In this document: positions 1 to 9,334 of the stretch, in pieces | Layout of the letters: every line of letters begins with the position of its first letter | How positions within the stretch are numbered: position 1 is the stretch's first letter | Origin: Tethya wilhelma | Taxonomy: Eukaryota > Porifera > Demospongiae > Tethyida > Tethyidae | NCBI GenBank assembly: GCA_964030475.1 | Contig: CAXIPT010000002.1 | Location: 6,091,820-6,155,819 of the forward strand | Length of the DNA: 64,000 bases | Reading direction: 5' to 3' | Position numbers and translations under genes: made by a program | The notes under the pieces: model-generated | The model's input: the letters and a program-made list of their open reading frames with translations, nothing else | What the model was told of the DNA's origin: nothing | Database searches by the model: none

Positions 1-219
1 AGTGGTAAAATGAGCTTGAAACAATTTTGTGCCTGTCAGGCTGATATACAAACATCAGCAAAGTACATCGAATTGAATGACAAGGTTACAGATAAAATTG
101 TTTTTAAACTGATCAGCCAAGCACCCATACAGTCCTACATATGACACTGTTGACTGACAAAGACTATTCTTGGGGGCATCAAATTAGAGATATTATCGTG
201 TATAATGCACACAACGTAC

Positions 220-386
220 CAGCTTGCATCTTTTCAATTTCCTCTTGTGTCTTGCCCCCAGCTGACTCCACCTCCGTTGGTGATTGAATGGCAGGGGCCT
301 CCTCACTCGTTTGTGAAGAGAGTTGACTCTGAGAGGAGTTTATGGACTGACTTCGAACTGATAGCTTCACAGTTGAGACCACAGGC

Positions 387-442
<56 letters not shown>

Positions 443-1100
443 CGCAATGTATGATATAATTTACTGGAGAACATTGCTTTTCTGGTGCACCAGAAGATGG
501 TAAGAAACCAAATCATTATGTGATGATGGTTACATGGGGTTTAAGATAACAATCAAGCAACATACAATAGATCAGATGGACTGAGCAATTGCTACTCACT
601 ACTACAAGTACACTACATGTGTCTACCGGTTGATACCTTTGTCTGTTGTATCAGTTGAGGATGTGGTAGTGACAGAAGATGAGTCAGATGACCCCTTGAA
701 GATTTCAGCTAAAGACAGAGAAACAAAAAGAATATTGAAGCACTGTATGTATCCTAGAGCACATACGTACATGTTACATCATATTTATGTAAGTGGTTGG
801 TCCAATGCACACAGACCAGTGCTGCCATACAGGCTATGTACACTACTATCAATACATCAGGAGACCTCTTACAGTACAGTCAGCCTAGCCTCATCCCCAA
901 GCTTCCCTTTGACCTTTCACTCACGGAAAAGAGAGCAAGTACATTTCCGTGAGTGAAAGGTCAAAAGGGAGCCTAGGGACGAGGCTACAGTCAGCCTAGC
1001 TCACCCTTGATGCCTCTGGCCGCGGAGGACTCCTGGAGGGAGGATGAGGAGTTGGAAGAGAGAGAGACACCGTCGACCTCTTTGGCGTTGGAACCCAAAC
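220..1100 (-). CDS. Partial Ser/Thr-rich protein of unknown function (three exons)
   Basis: Three minus-strand exons can be read with canonical AG/GT borders and matching phases: 1005-1100 (donor GTGAGC), 637-708 (acceptor TTTAG, donor GTATCA) and 220-387 (acceptor after a CT tract, donor GTACGT). Each junction joins one base to two bases, giving an open reading frame of about 112 residues. The peptide is rich in Ser, Thr and Gln, with short acidic and basic patches, and ends near EEIEKMQ. It looks like a disordered linker of a larger protein. I do not recognise the family. Neither the first nor the last exon was identified; a candidate last exon near 1-40 would stop almost at once. The plus strand at 655-744 also looks exon-like, but it does not link to neighbours whereas the minus reading does. 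Confidence 0.55.
391..438. repeat. (GA)n microsatellite
   Basis: About 24 GA units. Read on the minus strand it is a pure CT tract ending directly in the AG acceptor of the exon at 220-387, so it may double as the polypyrimidine tract of that intron. Confidence 0.95.
876..999. repeat. Small foldback element with flanking direct repeats
   Basis: Arms of about 43 bp at 887-929 and 944-986 are near-perfect reverse complements (cctttgacctttcactcacg against its complement) around a 14-base spacer. The 13-base word ACAGTCAGCCTAG occurs at 876-888 and again at 987-999, flanking the arms like a target-site duplication. It sits in an intron of the Ser/Thr-rich gene. It may be a small MITE. Confidence 0.6.
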
Positions 1101-1164
1101 CTTGAGGAGAGAAAGAGAAACATGATGGTGATATTGAAAGATAGCCTACGTATCCTACAGGTAC

Positions 1165-1260
1165 AAGCACACAAACACACATATATACACACATACACAC
1201 ACAACATACAAACACACACACACACATACAAACACACTCATACACACACACACACACACT
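1165..1260. repeat. (CA)n microsatellite, imperfect
   Basis: Interrupted CA/TA dinucleotide tract next to the 34-bp tandem repeats. It generates spurious Thr/His and Cys/Val open frames. Confidence 0.9.
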
Positions 1261-1425
1261 TCACACGTGATGAGAAACCAAGAACCTAAACCCATCACAC
1301 GTGATGAGAAACCAAGAACCTAAACCCATCACACGTGATGAGAAACCAAGATCCTAAACCCATCATATGTGATGAGAAACCAAGAACCTAAACCCATCAC
1401 ACGTGATGAGAAACCAAGAACCTAG
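1261..1425. repeat. 34-bp tandem repeat, five units
   Basis: Units begin at about 1261, 1295, 1329, 1363 and 1397. Each carries the palindrome TCACACGTGA (one unit is CATATGTGATG) followed by TGAGAAACCAAGAACCTAAA. A second cluster of about three units lies at 1745-1850. Units are contiguous with no unique spacers. Confidence 0.9.
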
Positions 1426-1426
1426 C

Positions 1427-2092
1427 AACACATTATTACTCATATCTCAGCTCAAAAAGGTCGTATTGAGATGGAATTTGCACCATTACGATCAGCATGA
1501 AAAGATCATTTATATGGTATTGTTTATATTGCTTATTTTGAAAATCGGTAAAATGGTGATTTTTGTCAAAAAATCGCACTTGACCAAAGGCTATAGCTAA
1601 TCCATGGTTTTGGTGATTTTTTTTTAAAAATTTAAATCTTGGTATAAACCATATCATTTGAAAGATCTCTTCAAGCTGATCACAATGGTACCAATCTGAG
1701 CTTCATACGACCTTCCTAGACTGAGAAATTTTTGATAAAGTGTTGAGAACCTAAACCCATCACACGTGATGAGAAACCAAGAACCTAAACCCATCACACG
1801 TGATGAGAAACCAAGAACCTAAACCCATCATACGTGATGTGAAACCAAGAAACTAGCAACACATTATTACTCATATCTCAGCCCAAGAAGGTAGTATTGA
1901 GATCGGATTTGCACCAGCATGAAAAGATCTTTTATAATATGGTATTGTTTATATTGTTTATTTTGAAAATCGGTAAAATGGTAATTTTCGTCAAAAAATC
2001 ACCATTTGAAAAACCAAGAACCTAACCTTTGAAAGATCTCTTCAAGCTGATCACAATGGTACTAATCTGAGCTTCATACGACCTTCCTAGAC
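1427..2092. repeat. Duplicated foldback repeat, two copies with a 34-bp repeat cluster between
   Basis: The block starting TAGCAACACATTATTACTC at 1427 recurs at about 1853. Within each block the sequence around GGTCGTATTGAGAT (near 1458) is an imperfect reverse complement of the right end TCATACGACCTTCC (near 1705 and 2070), so each copy can fold back over about 280 bp. The second copy runs to 2092, exactly where homology to a receptor gene begins. No coding potential is visible. Confidence 0.7.
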
Positions 2093-2095
2093 AGT

Positions 2096-3364
2096 GAGGA
2101 GAAGCATACTTGAGATTTGCAAATGTAAGATAGTTTGTAATATGGACCGCAGCAGCACCAGGGGTAGCCATGTCTTGTGCTGTGTTGCCATGGAAAGTGC
2201 AATTCTTTATTATAATTTCTCCCATGCTATACAGGAAATCAGAGATTCCTTTAGGATTAGGTACAACCCACTGCCTGCTAGCATAGCTTCATTGCCTTCA
2301 AATGTTGTATTAGTCAACAGCAATAGAGTGTGATTGACGTTATGGTTAGTGTAATAATTATTGCATGTCTGGTCTATTCTATGTTCAACCTTTTCTTCTA
2401 TAACTACAAAAATTCCTCCACCAGTTGAAGCTTTGCCACGTTTAATAAGACTATTCTTGATGTAGACAGGACTTACTAACATCCATGTAAGATTATAAAG
2501 TAAGATTGCCATATTTCCAGAGCGACCTTCATTTCTATCCAAAACAACATTATCCATAGTCACATTGATGTTGCTACACCATGAGATAATCAGTAAACCA
2601 GAAGCATGTTGCATAAGACTATAATGGCTGTGTGTTCTTATTTGTTGGTTAGTATTGTTGAAAAAATGTGAATTTTTAATGAACAAATTATTACTGATTT
2701 GACCATTACATTTATTAATTGTAAACGCATTTCCACTATAATATAAATGATGTACTGTGACATTGGCTGCATATGCAAAACTTGAGTTACATATTGTCAA
2801 GTTTCCTTCAAAATTAATATAGTATATGTTTTGACTGCGAGAGTACGAGATATCGACATTGATTAGAGAATGATCTCTAGCATCATTACACCCTAAAGCT
2901 GTATGTACATCACCATGTCCATCAAAATTCATTTTCTGTCCACAATTGTAGATCTTCAAATTTTCAATATGCAGTCTGGTAACATTAATAAATGCAAAAC
3001 CAGCATTTCCACTGTCCATACAATCAATTGTACTATTTCCCTTGATACCTACCATTCTCAGATCATGGATGTTTGTAATGAAGACTTTAGAATCATGAAG
3101 AAACTTACCATCAAGAAAATAAAACGTTGTTTTTGACTTAAAGTAGTCCTGTTGTTTTTCAACATAGAATGCCAAGCTTCTACATAGTGTGTTGGGAGTA
3201 TTGGTATCCGGACAAGAAGTGTCATTTCCATCTGGATGTATATAGTAGTGGTGCTCTGTTTCAAATTCAACAACTTGACACTCGTTAGCTGATGATAGTC
3301 TAAGAGCAAAAATGGTAACCACAAGAAGAAAACTAATCCGCTCTTTTGAAGTGATTTTCTCCAT
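2096..3364 (-). pseudogene. Truncated family A receptor-like gene (N-terminal third)
   Basis: The start codon at 3362-3364 and signal peptide MEKITSKERISFLLVV match the intact neighbour at 4400-8272 almost residue for residue for about 375 residues (CQVVEFETEHHYYIHPD, then the N-glycosylated beta-helix-like ectodomain). A small difference near 2225-2235 shifts the frame relative to the intact copy. Homology then ends abruptly at about 2096 against the foldback repeat. All membrane segments, the LCGxC module and the tail are missing. The upstream TATA-like block is retained, so a short secreted fragment could be made, but this is most simply a broken duplicate. Confidence 0.85.
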
Positions 3365-3434
3365 TTGTACAGCACTTGGCGTTAAAACGGACAAATGCAG
3401 TGTGTTACTCAACCTACAAATGAACAAGATCTTT

Positions 3435-3443
3435 GTTTATATA
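3435..3443 (-). promoter_or_regulatory. TATA-like box of truncated family A copy
   Basis: TATATAAAC on the minus strand, 71 bp upstream of the ATG, followed by AAAGATCTTG. The same arrangement recurs before the two intact minus-strand copies. Confidence 0.55.
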
Positions 3444-3870
3444 GTAGTAAATTCATTGCTAAATATTTACCTTTAGAATTATTCTAAAAAGTAAAGAATA
3501 CTATTTAAAAGTTTCCCCAAGTTATTTCAGTTTGAACTGTTTGAATAACAGCAAGTATTCATTGGACAATATTGCATTATGCAGTTACAGCTATTGTTGA
3601 GTAAATAATCCAAAACAGCTACTTAAATGAATCCTACAATGCAATACATGAGAATTCCTGGAAATTCAATAAAGTCAAACCAAGACTATAATGCATGATT
3701 GCATGATAGCCCATGTGTCTTTAGATCCAAATTAAATAATAGTCAATCGTGATTTGTGATCAAAATCCAAATAGAACTGTATAACAATAATAATGCAACC
3801 ATGCAAGCATGCAGTTCATGCTGCATGCAGTAGTTAATAAAATCAACAATTATAATTATGCTATGCTTAG
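3444..3870. other. Intergenic, part of a segmental duplication
   Basis: No coding potential seen. The sequence is closely repeated at about 8,348-8,790 (for example CCCCAAGTTATTTCAGTTTG), showing that the upstream region was duplicated with the gene. Confidence 0.7.
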
Positions 3871-3871
3871 C

Positions 3872-4077
3872 ACACCATTCTAGAGTTTGCCCAGGTGATC
3901 GTGCCTTTATTTTTGGTGAGATCCAAGGTCACAATTAAGGTTCCTGATTTGAAATGCCTCTAAACTGTGTTTCCTTTCTGTACAGCTGGTCCCATGGGGT
4001 CACCAAGAGGTTTACTGAACTGTTCATCCCACCCATTACAACTAAGAATAGCTCCCTTCTCCACTCTCAGTAGGAAA
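3872..4077 (-). pseudogene. C-terminal remnant of glycoside-hydrolase-like gene
   Basis: On the minus strand this 206-bp piece matches the last ~65 codons of the gene at 14150-15298 (GVEKGAILGCNGWDEQFSKP through the AVQKGN..RHFKSGT segment). It lacks everything upstream and carries an indel near 3936. It lies just downstream of the family A gene at 4400-8272 with no start codon or signal peptide, so it is a solo gene tail carried along in the duplication unit. Confidence 0.85.
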
Positions 4078-4399
4078 AACCTAACCTACTTCAGTACAAA
4101 CCTACTGCAGTACAAAAATTTTAATTATTAACCTCAAACACACACACACACGAATGCATGACATTTGTCACGTAGAGTGAAAGTAGAGAAGTATGTAGCT
4201 AACTCAGTTTCAAGTTTCAACACAAAACACCAATAAAGAACTTTTAGAAAGTATTGCTGATATATATACAACTGATTGCACGACACTGTATGGTGAAATT
4301 AAGTCATACAGTATACATGCAGATGCATGGGTATACATGTATATAGTAACTTTAATACACAAAGAAACTTATATATGATTGCCATCTTAAATATTATAA

Positions 4400-7300
4400 T
4401 CAATCTGAGCTAACATTTTGTCTTTCATCCTCTGGTGCTAGCAGAGGTTCACGATCTTGATCAAATTGAACAATTGGTGGGAACTTATCAAGTGGATTTA
4501 CAGCAACTAAAGGACTGTGTGTGTTAGAAACAACAACTTCAGAGTTTGTAGGCAATGCAGGCTCTCTCTGAATGGCCACTACTGTATCTAATCTGTCTTT
4601 GACCATTTTTACATAGCTTAGTATTTTCTTGTATCCATGATAGCCTATTATCCCAAGAAAGGTTATGAATGCAACCAGTACAGATAAATGTGCTATCAGG
4701 CTGTTGTAATTTCTATAATCTTCATAGACTGTGAATGCTGTTCCAGTACAGAGCACATGAAGGTTGATCAAAAACGAGCTCTCTAAAACGTCTAGAGATC
4801 TTTTTTCATAAATGCTTGGTCTCAAAATCCATTCAACCAAGAATAGTATTGAACATGCAACGACAGTGATATAAATGTTTGCTACTTCAATACCCTTGTA
4901 GTTCAGAGTTGAAATGGTGTACAGTAAACATCTCATAAGTAGCAATAATCCAGTCCAAAATCTTGCTTGTTTTGTGTAAGGTCCTGTAAATGTGTCAAAG
5001 AAAGGCTTCAGCCTTGCAACCCATGTGAAACATCGCACGTGAGACACTTTCTGTAAGTTCTGTATACAGAGAAGTATAAACGTGAATGGCAGGCATATCA
5101 GAGCAAAGACTAGTCCCATGACAAACAGGGGGATATGTTTTCCTTGTAAGAAAATGATGTTAGCATCTGGCTTCCAATGAAGTAGTACTTGAGTGTACAC
5201 AGTACCATTATCACTTTGTGTGTAGTGGTTAATGTTATGAAAATTCATAGTTGAAATGATTGTACGAAGCATTTTAGTATAGGAAAGAATTATCAATGTG
5301 GCCAAAACTTTAATTCCATTTCTACTGATAAGTTTTGCAAACAATGCGGATTTTCGACTGAGTACAATAATGAGACCAGAAAGCATCCACACATAGATAG
5401 GAAACAGGAATTGCAACCATGCCTTGGCATACTCATCCATTCCCTTATAGAAGCACACTGGGATACCAAGATCAAGGTTGACCCAAGACACAAACAGAAG
5501 AAGTGAGTTCGTGAGAACTTTTATACGATTATACCGGAAGAAAGTAGCTCTATGAACCTGAACAATGTTGGCATAAAAAATCAGACCATTGATTGTTCCT
5601 TTAGCAACTGTAAGGTTGAGAAATGTGAGGAAAAAGACTAGTGCAATACCAGCTAGAGCAAAAACCAGTATTATTGATATGTAGCTGTCAGTACAGTTAG
5701 GTTTACATTCTGATGAACCTAAAATTACACTGTAATTTTCTTGACAAGCTCCACAAAGTATGCCAGTTCTGTAATTTTGACATTGTGCATCTTGATTGAG
5801 GAAGTCATCACTAACTGTGATATTAACAGATTCTTTTGATGTGGAATAGTCAAATGCAAAGCCATTTGATATTTGATATATTCTAGATGACATTGCACTG
5901 TTATATCCAATCCAAACTGGTTTATCACTGACATGTATGGTTATCATTTTTGAAGTAATGTTGCAAGTAATAATATTTAAATAGAGTTTATTAAAGATGG
6001 AAAAACACTCACACCTTGTTCGCCTCAGTTGAAATCCCACAGGACAGTTCCTGAGATTAACACGAATATTAAGTGGAGTATAATGCAGTGTGAGATGTGC
6101 CACAAAACTTGCATCTCCAAGTAGTCCTACTCTGAGTACAAGTCTAACTCTTTGTGCATTTGACATTACAGTGTAACTCACATTTTTGCACTTGGTATTA
6201 TTCAGACTTTGTGACCACTCGTGTTCTCCTAGATAATTTTCATAACCATTTGCCTCAAGTGTTGCATCAATAGTCCCTGGTACTGTACCTTGTAACTGTC
6301 CTACAATGACTAGAGGTAAGTTAAATGATTCTCCTGGATAGACACTTCTCTTGATTCCACCGTGTGGTTCAAAACATCGGTCTGTTTCATTTTGTAGGTT
6401 ACACAGGCAAACCCGCTGTGGTGGTGAAGTATTACTTGATGGGAGTGCTGGTTCAATGTGAAAGATTTTTTTGAAAACTCTCTTACTACTTTCTAAATTC
6501 ATGTGCAATGAAGACTCTAAAACAAAACAGTAATCAACTGATCCACCATAAAGTCCATGCCCGGCATGTTTTGCTGTGTTATTTTCGAGATAAACACCTA
6601 TTGTTTTTATCAATTCAAATTGATCTTCTAATGTACTGTTGTCCAGCTGAAAGAAACACATTGGTCTTGCTTGTAAACACAACCTTTCTACGCATATACC
6701 ACCTCCAGCATATTGCACATGGTTATTCTTTATTGTTAAGTTTGTGTGTGGAGTCAAAAACATAACCGAATCAGAACAAAATAGCATTCCTCCTCCACTT
6801 GAAGCAGTATTATTGTAAATAGAAACATTTCCTGATATCACAAAGCTGCTACTGACTCCCATAATACCAGTGCAGTTGTTATTGTGAATTGAAATATTCG
6901 TCAGACTCACATGTGGACTATCCTGTGCAAAAATCACACTTTTACTGGAAGGATAATTCACAAAGTGTCCAAAGAACTCTGTATCTATGATTTTAATGAA
7001 AAATTGAGGAGAAGCATGCTCGAGATTTGCAAATGTAAGATAGTTAGTAATATGGACAGCAGCAGCACCAGGGGTAGCCATGTCTTGTGCTGTGTTTCCA
7101 TGGAAAGTGCAATTCTTTATTATAATTTCTCCTATGCTACAGTAAGTAAGAGTTTCCTTTAGGATTAGGTACAACCCACCGCCTGCTAGCATAGCTTCAT
7201 TGCCTTCAAATGTTGTATTAGTCAACAGCAATAGAGTGTGATTGACGTTATGGTTAGTGTAATAATTATTGCATGTGTGGTCTATTCTATGTTCAACCTT

Positions 7301-8272
7301 TTCTTCAATAACTACAAAAATTCCTCCACCAGTTGAAGCTTTGCCACGTTTAATAAGACTATTCTTGATGTGGACAGGACTTACTAACATCCGTGTAAGA
7401 TTATAAAGTAAGATTGCCATATTTCCAGAGCGACCTTCATTTCTATCCAAAACAACATTATCCATAGTCACATTGATGTTGCTACACCATGAGATAATCA
7501 GTAAACCAGAAGCATGTTGCATAAGACTATAATGGCTGTGTGTTCTTATTTGTTGGTTAGTATTGTTGAAAAAATGTGAATTTTTAATGAACAAATTATT
7601 ACTGACTTGACCATTACATTTATTAATTGTAAACGCATTTCCACTATAATATAAATGATGTACTGTGACATTGGCTGCATATGCAAAACTTGAGTTACAA
7701 ATTGTCAAGTTTCCTTCAAAATTAATATAGTATATGTTTTGACTGCGAGAGTACGAGATATCGACATTGATTAGAGAATGATCTCTAGCATTATTACAAC
7801 CTAAAGCTGTATGTACATCACCATGTCCATCAAAATTCATTTTCTGTCCACAATTGTAGATTTTCAAATTTTCAATATGCAGTCTGGTAACATTAATAAA
7901 TGCAAAACCAGCATTTCCGCTGTGCATACAATCAATTGTACTGTTTCCCACATTACCTACCATTCTCAGATCATGGATGTTTGTAATGAAGACTTTAGAA
8001 TCATGAAGAAACTTACCATCAAGAAAAAAAAAGGTAGTTTTTGACTTAAAGTATTCCTGTTGCTTTTCAACATAGAACGACAAGCTTCTACATAGTTTGT
8101 TGGGAGTATTGGTATCCAGACAAGAAGTGTCATTTCCATCTGGATGTACATAGTAGTGGTGCTCTGTTTCAAATTCAACAACTTGACACTCGTTAGCTGA
8201 TGATAGTCTAAGAGCAAAAACAGTAACCACAACAAGAAAACTAATTTGCTGTTTTGAAGTGATTTTCTCCAT
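4400..8272 (-). CDS. Family A receptor-like protein: beta-helix-like ectodomain plus polytopic membrane domain
   Basis: Single uninterrupted 1,290-codon frame with no sign of introns. Residues 1-26 form a signal peptide (MEKITSKQQISFLVVVTVFAL), so this ATG is well placed. Residues 27-850 are an ectodomain rich in Asn, Gly, Ser and N-glycosylation sites, with many NNT/GNE and GGG turns suggestive of a right-handed parallel beta-helix of the Pmp type. Around 840-860 lies a cysteine module (CQNYRTGILCGACQ then LGSSECKPNC). About 9-10 hydrophobic segments follow (about 862-1215), with motifs NLTVAKGTINGLIFYANI, SWVNLDLGIPVCFYKGMDEY and LSYTKMLRTIISTM. The cytoplasmic tail has FDQDREPLLAPEDE, an acidic dileucine sorting signal. 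Probably a cell-surface or endosomal membrane protein. Its ligand and function are unknown; a recognition role is inference from its array context. Confidence 0.9.
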   Translation of the reverse strand: MEKITSKQQISFLVVVTVFALRLSSANECQVVEFETEHHYYVHPDGNDTSCLDTNTPNKLCRSLSFYVEKQQEYFKSKTTFFFLDGKFLHDSKVFITNIHDLRMVGNVGNSTIDCMHSGNAGFAFINVTRLHIENLKIYNCGQKMNFDGHGDVHTALGCNNARDHSLINVDISYSRSQNIYYINFEGNLTICNSSFAYAANVTVHHLYYSGNAFTINKCNGQVSNNLFIKNSHFFNNTNQQIRTHSHYSLMQHASGLLIISWCSNINVTMDNVVLDRNEGRSGNMAILLYNLTRMLVSPVHIKNSLIKRGKASTGGGIFVVIEEKVEHRIDHTCNNYYTNHNVNHTLLLLTNTTFEGNEAMLAGGGLYLILKETLTYCSIGEIIIKNCTFHGNTAQDMATPGAAAVHITNYLTFANLEHASPQFFIKIIDTEFFGHFVNYPSSKSVIFAQDSPHVSLTNISIHNNNCTGIMGVSSSFVISGNVSIYNNTASSGGGMLFCSDSVMFLTPHTNLTIKNNHVQYAGGGICVERLCLQARPMCFFQLDNSTLEDQFELIKTIGVYLENNTAKHAGHGLYGGSVDYCFVLESSLHMNLESSKRVFKKIFHIEPALPSSNTSPPQRVCLCNLQNETDRCFEPHGGIKRSVYPGESFNLPLVIVGQLQGTVPGTIDATLEANGYENYLGEHEWSQSLNNTKCKNVSYTVMSNAQRVRLVLRVGLLGDASFVAHLTLHYTPLNIRVNLRNCPVGFQLRRTRCECFSIFNKLYLNIITCNITSKMITIHVSDKPVWIGYNSAMSSRIYQISNGFAFDYSTSKESVNITVSDDFLNQDAQCQNYRTGILCGACQENYSVILGSSECKPNCTDSYISIILVFALAGIALVFFLTFLNLTVAKGTINGLIFYANIVQVHRATFFRYNRIKVLTNSLLLFVSWVNLDLGIPVCFYKGMDEYAKAWLQFLFPIYVWMLSGLIIVLSRKSALFAKLISRNGIKVLATLIILSYTKMLRTIISTMNFHNINHYTQSDNGTVYTQVLLHWKPDANIIFLQGKHIPLFVMGLVFALICLPFTFILLCIQNLQKVSHVRCFTWVARLKPFFDTFTGPYTKQARFWTGLLLLMRCLLYTISTLNYKGIEVANIYITVVACSILFLVEWILRPSIYEKRSLDVLESSFLINLHVLCTGTAFTVYEDYRNYNSLIAHLSVLVAFITFLGIIGYHGYKKILSYVKMVKDRLDTVVAIQREPALPTNSEVVVSNTHSPLVAVNPLDKFPPIVQFDQDREPLLAPEDERQNVSSD

Positions 8273-8338
8273 TTGTACAGTGGTGTTAAAATGGACAAAT
8301 GCAGTGTGTTACTCAACCTATAAATGAACAAGATCTTT

Positions 8339-8347
8339 GTTTATATA
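8339..8347 (-). promoter_or_regulatory. TATA-like box of family A gene 4400-8272
   Basis: TATATAAAC on the minus strand, 67 bp upstream of the ATG, followed by AAAGATCTTG as in the copy at 3435. Confidence 0.6.
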
Positions 8348-8791
8348 GTAATAAATTCATTGCTAAATGTTTACCTTTAGAATTATTCTAAAAAGTAAAG
8401 GATACTATTTTAAAGTTTCCCCAAGTTATTTCAGTTTGAACTGTTCAAATAACAAGTATTCATTGGACAATAATGTATTATTGCTTGGTATAGCTGAATG
8501 TGATTAAACTGTTGTTACAGTTATTGTAACTGTTACTGAGTAAATAATAAAAACAGCAGCTACTTCAGTGAATCTTGCAATGCAATACATGAGGAAATTG
8601 AATGAAATCAAACCAAGACTAATGCATGATTGCACGATAGTCCATGTGTCTTTAGATCCAAATTAAATAATAGTCAATTTGAGATCAAAATTCAAATAGA
8701 ACTGTGTAACAATAATAACACAACCAAGCATCCAGTTCATACTACATGCAGTAGTTAATAAAATCAACAATTATAATTATGCTATGCTTAG

Positions 8792-8995
8792 CACACCATT
8801 CTTGAGTTTGCCCAGGTGATTGTGCCTTTATTTTTGGTGACATCCCAGGTCACAAAGGTTCCAGATTTGAAATGCCTCTAAACTGTATTTCCTTTCTGTA
8901 CAGCTGGTCCCATGGGGTCACCAAGAGGTTTACTGAACTGTTCATCCCACCCATTACAACCAAGAATAGCTCCCTTCTCCACTCCCAGTAGAAAC
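8792..8995 (-). pseudogene. C-terminal remnant of glycoside-hydrolase-like gene (second copy)
   Basis: Nearly the same piece as at 3872-4077, again on the minus strand and again just downstream of a family A gene. It ends abruptly at a GTAGAAAC word within the codons for the GVEKGAILG motif. There is no start or signal peptide. It is a marker of the tandem duplication that produced the two family A units. Confidence 0.85.
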
Positions 8996-9334
8996 AACCT
9001 AACCTACTTCAGTACAAAAATTTTAATTATTAACACCTCACCCCCTCCCCCCACCCCCCCTCCACACATGCACACACAAATGCATGACATTTGCCATGTA
9101 GAGTGAAAGTAGAAAAGTATGTAGTTAGCTCAGTTTCAAGTTTCAACACAAAACACCAATAAAGAACTTTTAGAAAGTATTGCTGATATGTATACAACTG
9201 ATTGCACGACACTATTATGGTAAAATTAAGTCATACAGTATACATGCAGATGTAGGGGTATACATGTATATGGTAACTTTAATACACAAAGAAACTTATA
9301 TAATTATGTATGATTGCCATCTTAAAGGTTATAA
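8996..9334. other. Intergenic, duplicated 3' flank of family A
   Basis: Contains a short C-rich tract near 9,040-9,065 and about 270 bp closely matching 4,130-4,399 (for example GCATGACATTTGCCATGTAG against GCATGACATTTGTCACGTAG). No gene seen. Confidence 0.7.

Noticed and set aside
655..744. Plus-strand exon encoding an acidic peptide (VEDVVVTEDESDD)
   Set aside because: It has plausible splice borders, but the overlapping minus-strand exon 637-708 links in phase to exons on both sides, which fits better.
1261..1425. CRISPR-like regular repeats
   Set aside because: Units are contiguous with no unique spacers and no cas genes, and the region is eukaryotic.
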